This document shows, in pieces, positions 34,325 to 41,357 of a DNA stretch of 64,000 bases. The notes beneath the pieces were generated by a model. That model was given only the letters and a program-made list of their open reading frames with translations. It did not search any database and was not told the DNA's origin. A program made the translations under genes and the position numbers. Within the stretch, counting starts at the first letter, position 1. Every line of letters starts with the position of its first letter. Source of the DNA: JAOABV01 sp039801465 (lineage in GTDB: Bacteria; Hydrothermota; Tepidihabitantia; Tepidihabitantales; CAIPLT01); contig JBDRUT010000003.1 of NCBI GenBank assembly GCA_039801465.1, positions 1 to 64,000 on the forward strand, given 5' to 3'.

Positions 34325-34951
34325 TTATTCACTACGATATTCGATTAGAGACTCAGTAGTATCTGCGTAAACCCGTTTAATTAATCCAACACCAGGAGCA
34401 AACCATTCGTAGCCAAACTGTTGTTCATAATAATTATTGAGGGAAAAGGTCTCATAAAATTCAATTTTATAAACTTGAGTAAAAGTTCCTGCAGGAACGG
34501 TTATATCTGACACTTCCCAAATCTTTCTGAAAACAGTTTGTTTTATTCTGAAAGTGTCACCTAATATTATTACTGTATCAGTAAAAACATCACTCCAAAA
34601 GTTACCCAAAACAAAAGGTAATTTATATTCCAATAACCAACTTTGTTGTAGAATATAGTCAGTGCCACCGTAATTAATTTTTCTTATAATTAGTTGCTTA
34701 ACTTCTTTGCCATTTTTTGTCCAATATTCACTGGCACCATTTCTTAATAGATGCCAAACAGAATTACCATAAGCAATAGTTTCACCCTTTACTTCGACCA
34801 ACTCAACAACATTTCCCTTGTCATATTTCCAATAATTACCACCTTTTAGAGGAAAATAATCTTGTCCAGCACGATATAAAACCCAATCAGAGTTATTACA
34901 AGTTATCAATAGAGCCCAAATAAGATATGAAAAAATTATGCAAATTTTCAT
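34325..34951 (-). CDS. Predicted lipoprotein/secreted protein, unknown function
   Basis: 208 residues. The N-terminus MKICIIFSYLIWALLITC looks like a signal peptide ending in a lipobox-like LITC (T before Cys is unusual). The mature part contains PLKGGNYWKYDKG and a late APGVGLIKRVY segment, a pattern I associate with small FCB-group periplasmic proteins in which the sequence YPLxxGNxWxY begins and 'GvGlvk' ends the domain. No catalytic motif is seen. It lies between the ArsB-type gene and another envelope gene, all on the minus strand. Confidence 0.6.
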   Translation of the reverse strand: MKICIIFSYLIWALLITCNNSDWVLYRAGQDYFPLKGGNYWKYDKGNVVELVEVKGETIAYGNSVWHLLRNGASEYWTKNGKEVKQLIIRKINYGGTDYILQQSWLLEYKLPFVLGNFWSDVFTDTVIILGDTFRIKQTVFRKIWEVSDITVPAGTFTQVYKIEFYETFSLNNYYEQQFGYEWFAPGVGLIKRVYADTTESLIEYRSE

Positions 34952-35040
34952 AATTGCTAATACTTATGAATATATACCTTCATCGATTATTCTGTTTTTA
35001 TAAGAATTGGTAAAACAATGTGTGATGAATGGTAATTTCA

Positions 35041-35556
35041 TTATTTTCCGAATAGATTAAAGCCGATGCCAAACATTAATAAAATAAAATAATCAGTATG
35101 ACACATCATTAATGATTGATAAGTGCGTGTATGAATAATTTGGTTTAGATAAAGATGAGAAATAAAATTAAACCTACTTAATTTTTCTTGATAATTAATT
35201 CCAGATCTAATTCCCCAGAGATGATTTTTCTCATTCCCTTGTTCAAAATGCCTAAGAATTTGATTATAGGTACTACCTAAGGTAATATTAAAACTTCTAC
35301 TAACTTGCCTGAAAATCGGAAGTTGATAAAATCCGCTGACGGTATGCACAAAAAGATAGTCGTCATTTCGATTTTTACCGAGATATTTAGTAAAAACATA
35401 ATCAATTTGGAATTTGTTGTATTTACAGAAGATAGCAGGTGAAGTTGCAAGAGAATAATATCGTCCAATATTGCTGACAGGAAGGTTATATCCATATTGG
35501 GTGCCAAATTCCAGAGAGTGGAATAGTAATAAAGTTGTAATTAGATTGAGGGTCAT
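35041..35556 (-). CDS. Small predicted outer-membrane protein, unknown function
   Basis: 171 residues with a short hydrophobic start (NLITTLLLFHSLEFG) that may be a weak signal peptide, then alternating aromatic/polar strands (for example YYSLATSPAIFCKY, FNITLGSTYNQILRHF) as in a small beta-barrel, ending FGIGFNLFGK. A TTGACA box (35596-35591, minus) lies 35 bases before the ATG. No homologue is recognised; the call rests on amino-acid pattern only. Confidence 0.45.
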   Translation of the reverse strand: MTLNLITTLLLFHSLEFGTQYGYNLPVSNIGRYYSLATSPAIFCKYNKFQIDYVFTKYLGKNRNDDYLFVHTVSGFYQLPIFRQVSRSFNITLGSTYNQILRHFEQGNEKNHLWGIRSGINYQEKLSRFNFISHLYLNQIIHTRTYQSLMMCHTDYFILLMFGIGFNLFGK

Positions 35557-35960
35557 ATTAATGATTTAATTTATCATAATAATAATGAAGTGTCAAGCAT
35601 CAAATTTTAGAATTGGGTAATAATCAATTATTACAAAGGGGAAAATAGGCTAAAATTGGTTTCCGCCGTGTTCTCATTGAAAGAGATTTCTGATAGAGTC
35701 TTGATTGTGCGCATACTTGAGCGACACCAATAATAACGACATCAATTTCCCATTGTTGTAATCATTATTTTAAACGCTGGAAATAATGGAAAGTGACATT
35801 TTCTGAACTTTCTTGATATTATTATTGCCAAATGCCGCAAAGATTTTTCGCCCTGATATTAATTATGCTTTTTAAAGACTCTGGTTTTTTCTTTCTAAAA
35901 CCTATTTTTTTCTTTTTGTTCTTTTCTCAGTATCTTCTATTTTTTGTTTATACAAAAAGA
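35557..35960. other. Gap with a dispersed repeat copy and a decayed fragment
   Basis: A copy of the 26-bp dispersed repeat lies at 35649-35674. On the minus strand, about 35690-35860, an interrupted peptide is readable (SSENVTFHYFQRLK, two stops, LQQWEIDVVIIGVAQVCA). Its shape recalls the F.RLK....VEVVVIGV segment of peroxiredoxin-like proteins, but this is a weak guess. Confidence 0.35.
35649..35674 (+). repeat. Dispersed 26-bp repeat, copy 3
   Basis: Core AAAATTGGTTTCCGC; matches copy 2 (32745-32770) at 22 of 26 positions. Confidence 0.65.
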
Positions 35961-35988
35961 TTGACAAATATCTAATTTTAGGTATAAT
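35961..35988 (+). promoter_or_regulatory. Promoter of the rplR-secY operon, predicting a near-leaderless mRNA
   Basis: TTGACA (35961-35966) and TATAAT (35983-35988), both perfect, 16 bp apart. The rplR ATG is at 36000, so the leader would be only 4-6 bases and could not carry a Shine-Dalgarno. Confidence 0.85.
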
Positions 35989-35999
35989 TTTACTTTAAT

Positions 36000-36362
36000 A
36001 TGATTAAAGACCGATTAAAAAGACGACATTATCGTATTCGAAAAAAAATTGCAGGCACAGATAAAAAGCCTCGGCTTTGTATTAAACGAAGTAATAAGCA
36101 TATTTATGCTATTTTAGTTAACGATATTGCTAATAGAGTTATAACGACAGTATCATCAATTAGTAAAGAATTTAAAGCAATGTCAGAAAAACTTGAAAAT
36201 AAACAAAAGACTTCAATTGCAGAAAGAGTTGGTTTACTTTTGGCAGAAAAGGCAAAAGCTCTTGGTATCAACGAAGTCGTTTTTGACCGCGGTGGTTATC
36301 GATATCATGGCCGGGTAAAAGCCTTGGCTGAAGGTGCCCGCAAAGGAGGCTTGAAATTTTAA
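36000..36362 (+). CDS. rplR: Ribosomal protein uL18
   Basis: 120 residues, normal size. KPRLCIKRSNKHIYAILVND and the C-terminal VVFDRGGYRYHGRVKALAEGARKGGLKF are diagnostic; it binds 5S rRNA in the large subunit. It heads the operon here, directly behind a promoter, whereas in most bacteria rpsH and rplF come before it. The start codon has no room for a Shine-Dalgarno. Confidence 0.97.
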   Translation: MIKDRLKRRHYRIRKKIAGTDKKPRLCIKRSNKHIYAILVNDIANRVITTVSSISKEFKAMSEKLENKQKTSIAERVGLLLAEKAKALGINEVVFDRGGYRYHGRVKALAEGARKGGLKF

Positions 36363-36367
36363 GACCT

Positions 36368-37003
36368 ATGATTAATATTCCTGATACAGTTCAAAATCGA
36401 GATTCAAAAATTATTGTCGATACCGAAGAACCGGAAATTGCGCCTGAGTTTATTGAACGAGTAATTTTTATTAAACGCATTGCCAAAGTTGTTAAAGGTG
36501 GCAAACGAATGCGTATTGCTGCAGGTGTTGTTGCTGGTGATGGCAAAGGTAGAGTTGGAATTGGCCATGGTAAATCAGCTGAGGTCGCTTTGGCAGTTCG
36601 TAAAGCTGCAACCCGAGCAAAAAAGAATATGGTTCCGATTGCGGTTTCCGGCAATACAATTTCTCATCAAGTTGAAGGTAAATATCGAGCCAGCAAAGTG
36701 TTATTAAAACCAGCACCGGAAGGGACAGGTTTGATTGCTTGTCCTCAGGTCCGTGCAGTGGTCGAAGCATTAGGAATTAAAGACATCTATACTAAATCAC
36801 TCGGTTCAAATACTCCTTATAATCTAGCGATGGCAACTTTACGGGCATTAATGAAGCTTCGGACTCCAGAAGAGATTGCACGCGTTCGTAATAAGCCTTT
36901 AGAAACTATCCTCAAAGGGACTAAAAAGAAAACTGCTCAAACCGTTGATACAACAAGAGAAACATCAGCAGCGATGTCAGACAGTATATCAACTGACAAT
37001 TGA
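36368..37003 (+). CDS. rpsE: Ribosomal protein uS5
   Basis: 211 residues, longer than the usual 165-170. The core (FIERVIFIKRIAKVVKGGKRMR, GDGKGRVGIGHGKSAEV, GVGLIACPQVRAVVEALGIKDIYTKSLG-type segment) is normal and lies at about 25-180. The extra length is an acidic N-terminal arm of about 25 residues and a Thr/Ser-rich C-terminal tail of about 30. S5 helps decoding fidelity and mRNA unwinding in the small subunit. It begins 5 bp after rplR. Confidence 0.96.
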   Translation: MINIPDTVQNRDSKIIVDTEEPEIAPEFIERVIFIKRIAKVVKGGKRMRIAAGVVAGDGKGRVGIGHGKSAEVALAVRKAATRAKKNMVPIAVSGNTISHQVEGKYRASKVLLKPAPEGTGLIACPQVRAVVEALGIKDIYTKSLGSNTPYNLAMATLRALMKLRTPEEIARVRNKPLETILKGTKKKTAQTVDTTRETSAAMSDSISTDN

Positions 37004-37017
37004 GGAATTAAGACTTA

Positions 37018-37200
37018 ATGAAGAAGATTAAGATAACGCTTGTTAAAAGTTTAATTGACACTAAACCAGTGCATAAAAAGAATGCATTAGCATTAGGTCT
37101 AAAACGGGTCAATAGTTCCCGCATTCATAATGATACTCCGGTGATCCGGGGAATGATTGAAAAGATTAAACATTTAGTGAAGGTTGAATATGTTGATTGA
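37018..37200 (+). CDS. rpmD: Ribosomal protein uL30
   Basis: 60 residues, full length. KKIKITLVKSLIDTKPVHKK and HNDTPVIRGMIEKIKHLVKVE are typical. It lies 14 bp after rpsE, and its last codons overlap the rplO start by 11 bases. Confidence 0.94.
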   Translation: MKKIKITLVKSLIDTKPVHKKNALALGLKRVNSSRIHNDTPVIRGMIEKIKHLVKVEYVD

Positions 37201-37642
37201 ATTACATCCACCAAAAGGTGCGAAAAAACGTCCTAAAAGAGTTGGTTGTGGTCCAAGTTCTGGCCACGGCAAAACCTCAACTCGGGGACATAAAGGTTCA
37301 GGTCAGAGAAAGGGTAAAGAGTATGATGCTCGCTTTGAAGGCGGCCAGATGCCCCTTTATCGTAAAATTCCGAAACGCGGATTTAAGAGTCCATTTAAAA
37401 AAGAATTTGCAGTTGTAAATCTACTTGATATCACAAAAAAGAACTTATCAGGAACTATAACGCCTGAGATATTAAAAAATGTCGGTTTAGTAAAAAAAGA
37501 CCTGCCAATTAAAATTCTCGGCAAAGGCGAAATTAGTTCGCCAATAACGATTCAAGCCCATGCGATTTCTGAGTCCGTTCGAAAAAAAATCGAATCCGTT
37601 GGTGGAAAATTTGAACTGATAACTACTGGTTCTAAAAAATAA
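37190..37642 (+). CDS. rplO: Ribosomal protein uL15
   Basis: 150 residues. LIELHPPKGAKKRPKRVGCG and SSGHGKTSTRGHKGSGQR are the family N-terminus; FEGGQMPLYRKIPKRGF follows. The start is set at the ATG 37190 rather than the TTG two codons upstream, since family members begin M.L..L.P..G. The gene overlaps rpmD by 11 bases. L15 is a late-assembly large-subunit protein. Confidence 0.96.
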   Translation: MLIELHPPKGAKKRPKRVGCGPSSGHGKTSTRGHKGSGQRKGKEYDARFEGGQMPLYRKIPKRGFKSPFKKEFAVVNLLDITKKNLSGTITPEILKNVGLVKKDLPIKILGKGEISSPITIQAHAISESVRKKIESVGGKFELITTGSKK

Positions 37643-37644
37643 GT

Positions 37645-38949
37645 ATGCTTCAAAACGTTCCCAATATATTTAAGATTCCGGACTTAAGAAAGAAAATTAT
37701 TATAACTCTGGCATTAGTTGTCGTTTATCGTCTCGGAACCCATATTCCAATTCCAGGTATTAATGCTCAAGCTTTAGGTCTTTTACTATCTCAAATGCGG
37801 GGCACAGTTTTTGGACTTTATGACATATTTGTTGGTGGTGCCTTATCCCGTGCCTCAATATTTGCTTTGGGTATTATGCCTTATATCTCGGCATCAATTA
37901 TGTTTCAGTTGTTAGGTTCGGTATTCCCTTATATTGAAAAATTAAATCGCGATGAAGAAGGCAGAAAGAAGCTTAATCAATATACACGATATGCTACTGT
38001 TTTATTAGCGATTATTCAAGCTACCAGTATCTCGGTTTATTTAGAATCCCAACCACCAACTGCAGTAGGACCGATTGTAGCGATTAGTGGATTTTTCTTC
38101 CGAATTTTAACGATTGTGACGATGACAGCTGGAACCATTTTTGTAATGTGGCTGGGAGAACAGATTACAGATAAAGGTATTGGTAACGGGATATCTTTTA
38201 TTATCTTTATCGGTTGTCTTGATAGTATGCCCCAGGACTTTGGACGCACAATCCAAATGATGCGGGCAGGGGAGATTTCTTGGCTGGCATTGATATTAAT
38301 CATTATTATCGTCTTTGGAGTTTATGCTGGAGTTGTTTTAGTTACTCAGGCGATGCGTAAGATTCCAGTCCAATATCCCAAACGAATTGTCGGAAGAAGA
38401 ATGTACGGCGGACAGTCAACTTATATTCCTTTACGCATTAATACTGCAGGTGTAATTCCTATCATATTTGCACAAAGTCTCATTGTCTTTCCGTCAACAA
38501 TCGCAACTTTTATTAAAGCACCTTGGTTAAACACAATTCAAAATTTTCTTGCACCTGGTGCCTGGTTATATAATTTATTGTTTGCTGGACTAATTGTCTT
38601 CTTTACTTATTTCTATACTTCGGTTGTGTTTAATCCTAGAGATTTAGCGGATAATATGCAAAGATACGGTGGATTCATACCTGGTATTCGACCTGGAGAA
38701 AAAACTGCCCAATATCTTGACCGTAGTCTTTCACTTTTGACATTACCTGGAGCAATCTTTTTGGCATTTATGGCACTTTTACCTTATTATTTAATGCATT
38801 CACTGCGAGTACCATTCTATTTTGGCGGAACGACACTCTTAATTATTGTCGGCGTTGCGTTAGATACCATTCAACAAATCGAATCGCATCTTGTAATGCG
38901 ACATTATGAAGGGTTATTAAAAGGTACAAAAGTAAAAGGCCGGCGATAG
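37645..38949 (+). CDS. secY: Preprotein translocase subunit SecY
   Basis: 434 residues with ten transmembrane helices. Signatures include GIMPYISASIMFQL and the cytoplasmic loop with RRMYGGQSTYIPLRINTAGVIPIIFAQS; the C-terminal helix ends QQIESHLVMRHYEGLLKG. It is the channel of the Sec pathway that would export the signal-peptide proteins in this window. It starts 2 bp after rplO. adk, map and infA, which often follow, are not present here. Confidence 0.97.
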   Translation: MLQNVPNIFKIPDLRKKIIITLALVVVYRLGTHIPIPGINAQALGLLLSQMRGTVFGLYDIFVGGALSRASIFALGIMPYISASIMFQLLGSVFPYIEKLNRDEEGRKKLNQYTRYATVLLAIIQATSISVYLESQPPTAVGPIVAISGFFFRILTIVTMTAGTIFVMWLGEQITDKGIGNGISFIIFIGCLDSMPQDFGRTIQMMRAGEISWLALILIIIIVFGVYAGVVLVTQAMRKIPVQYPKRIVGRRMYGGQSTYIPLRINTAGVIPIIFAQSLIVFPSTIATFIKAPWLNTIQNFLAPGAWLYNLLFAGLIVFFTYFYTSVVFNPRDLADNMQRYGGFIPGIRPGEKTAQYLDRSLSLLTLPGAIFLAFMALLPYYLMHSLRVPFYFGGTTLLIIVGVALDTIQQIESHLVMRHYEGLLKGTKVKGRR

Positions 38950-39219
38950 AACTTTTTCCCCTCATTTTTAAAATTTCACCTCAGAAGAATTTAAGATAGT
39001 TTAAACTGATATTTCATCTTAAATTTAAGACTTGTTGGCAATCTCAAAAACTTAGATAAAGATAAGTATAAATCATCTAATAATTGTCTCAGACCTATTA
39101 ATCTTTACAATACGCTATTCCATTAAAATGATTCAGACCAATAAATAAAATATAGTTCAAGACATTGTTTGAAATCTCATTATAATTTCTATAGTTGATT
39201 TTAGTAACAAGCTAAGTTA
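38950..39219. other. Intergenic, nothing recognised
   Basis: AT-rich DNA after secY with no terminator, promoter or ORF that could be supported. A TATAAT near 39180 lacks a matched -35 box. Confidence 0.35.
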
Positions 39220-39420
39220 TAATTTATTATGATTATGAAACGGTTTTTTAGTGTTTGGTTTTTGATTTTTAAACCATGATTTTATTACGATTACGAAATA
39301 GTTTTTAGTTTCTAATTTATAATTTATTATGATTATGAAATAGTTTTCTGGTTTTTAATCTACAATAATTTATTACGATTATGAAATGGTTTTTGGTTTT
39401 TAGTTTTTGGTTTTTAAGCT
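39220..39420 (+). repeat. Serial degenerate copies of the next gene's start and signal-peptide region
   Basis: The motif TTTATTAYGATTAYGAAA occurs four times, with ATG/ACG at 39235, 39293, 39335 and 39381 (spacing 58, 42 and 46). Each is followed by a T/G-rich stretch like that coding for the signal peptide (GGTTTTTAGTTTTTGG). The last copy is the real gene start; the earlier ones carry stops or a lost ATG. Confidence 0.75.
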
Positions 39421-41345
39421 ATAATTTATCTAATGGTCAGGCTCAACTCAAGATTTATCAGATAGATGTCAATACTGGTGATGCGGCATTAATTGTGTCG
39501 CCAACCAATAAATACATTCTGCTTGATGCCGGTGACGACCGTTATAACTACGGTGATACGGTTTTAAGGTTTCTAAGAAATCTTGATATTACCCATTTAG
39601 ATAATATTATTGTTAGTCATTATCATCAGGACCATATTGGGGGTATTCCCAGAGTAATTTATGGGTTAAGTGGTACTAATACCAACGATTCTATTTTAGG
39701 CTGGTGTTATGACCGGGGAGACACTTACACAACTTCAACATTTATCAACTATAAGAATGCAGTCGGTTCTAAAAGACGCACAATTGGACTGGGTGAAACT
39801 TTAGATTTAGGTGCAGGTGCTTTTATGTTTTGTGTGGCAAAAAATGGTAAAGTTATGAATGGTGATAGCGTGCTTCCTAATACTGAAGAAAATTATCGTT
39901 CTTTAGTATGGGTTTTACAATATGGTCGCTTCCGGTTTTATACCGGCGGTGATTTAGTTGGTTATAATGTTTCAGGTGAACGGGATGTAGAAACTAAAGT
40001 TGCACCGGTAATCGGCAAAGTTGATGTCATTAAAGTGAATCATCATGGTAGTCGTAACAGTTCCAATCCAACCTTTTTAGATTCATTGCGACCAAAATCT
40101 GCAATTATATCTCAAGGCGTCCATCCGGTTAATAATAACCATCCCCATCAAGAAGCGCTTGACCGCTTAGCTCAGCGTAATATTTACATATATCAAATGA
40201 ACACCAATCCTACTGGTGGTGTTATTCCAACTGGACATGGACGCATTCTTAATACATCAGCAATTATTACAGTTAATAAGGCATCTTATACAATTAATGG
40301 TGACGAATATTTATTATCCGGAGTTCAGCGAGATGGTGCTTCCCTATCAATTTTATCTTTACCAGATACAATCTTAGAGCAAACAATAATTACACCTAAA
40401 GCACTAATACAAAATTTGGGAAATGAGACCGAATCCTTTAGAGTTAGATTTAAAATTGAATCAGGCTATAATCGAACGAAAACTATTTACGACTTAGCAC
40501 CGAATGATACAATGACAGTTACCTTTGATACTGCATGGAGTGCAATCAGAGGCGTATATCAAGTTAGTTGTTCAACAGAAGTATTTGGCGATACCAATCC
40601 TGATAATGATAAACAGACTAGATCATTAGTAGTCGCTTATTATGATAGTGAGATTGCTGAAATATTAAGTCCGCAACCAAATGGTTCATACTATTTCACC
40701 GAGACGATAATGCCAACTGTAGTAATCAAAGATAATTCTCAGTTTGCTTATCCATCTTTAGTAAACATCTACTGCTTAATAAAAAATGACAGCACCGTCT
40801 ATTATGATTCTCTTCGAGTTCTTTCTTTACCCGGAGCTATTGATACCATCTCGTTTACACCGTTTGTCTTGCAAGGATTAGCTTCAGGAACATATATTTG
40901 TTCAGTCTGGGTGGCACGTGATATAGATTTAATGGGGACTAATAATACTGCTACCGTTCAATTTAATGTAGTTGACCCTACTGGAATAAGCGAAAGAGAT
41001 GTTACGCCAAATGTAAATTCATTTTTAAATTTTAAGATAGTAGCATATAAACTTTATGATGTAAATGGACGCGTAGTAAAATTCCAACATTTTTCCGATG
41101 TGTCAAATGTCAATCTTAATTCTGATGATTGGTTGAAAAACATCAGTTCTGGCATTTATTTTCTTCACATCACAAAAGTGCCATATGACAAAGAAATGGG
41201 TGACCAAAACGGACTTCAATATAATAATAAAAAATCCGTTGCCGAATCTTATATAGATAAAGCGGTTTTCGATTTAATAAATAAAAATCTGTATCGTATA
41301 TCGGGTGAGATTAAATCAATTCAAAAAATAGTCAAACTAAAATAA
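39381..41345 (+). CDS. Secreted metallo-beta-lactamase-fold protein with T9SS sorting domain
   Basis: 654 residues. Signal peptide 1-20 (WFLVFSFWFLSYNLSNGQA). Residues 22-300 are a ComEC/Rec2-type metallo-beta-lactamase domain: DAG, H80-Y-H82-Q-D84-H85-IGG, TGGDLVG, N220-HHGS, with all metal ligands present. Then a CARDB/Ig-like region (about 310-530) and a C-terminal sorting domain near 550-654 (YKLYDVNGRVVK, ISSGIYFLHI, IVKLK end) like type IX secretion tails, here with an insertion of some 40 residues. Free-standing ComEC-type domains may be nucleases or phosphodiesterases. A paralogue follows after 12 bp. Confidence 0.75.
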   Translation: MKWFLVFSFWFLSYNLSNGQAQLKIYQIDVNTGDAALIVSPTNKYILLDAGDDRYNYGDTVLRFLRNLDITHLDNIIVSHYHQDHIGGIPRVIYGLSGTNTNDSILGWCYDRGDTYTTSTFINYKNAVGSKRRTIGLGETLDLGAGAFMFCVAKNGKVMNGDSVLPNTEENYRSLVWVLQYGRFRFYTGGDLVGYNVSGERDVETKVAPVIGKVDVIKVNHHGSRNSSNPTFLDSLRPKSAIISQGVHPVNNNHPHQEALDRLAQRNIYIYQMNTNPTGGVIPTGHGRILNTSAIITVNKASYTINGDEYLLSGVQRDGASLSILSLPDTILEQTIITPKALIQNLGNETESFRVRFKIESGYNRTKTIYDLAPNDTMTVTFDTAWSAIRGVYQVSCSTEVFGDTNPDNDKQTRSLVVAYYDSEIAEILSPQPNGSYYFTETIMPTVVIKDNSQFAYPSLVNIYCLIKNDSTVYYDSLRVLSLPGAIDTISFTPFVLQGLASGTYICSVWVARDIDLMGTNNTATVQFNVVDPTGISERDVTPNVNSFLNFKIVAYKLYDVNGRVVKFQHFSDVSNVNLNSDDWLKNISSGIYFLHITKVPYDKEMGDQNGLQYNNKKSVAESYIDKAVFDLINKNLYRISGEIKSIQKIVKLK

Positions 41346-41357
41346 AACGGCATTAAA

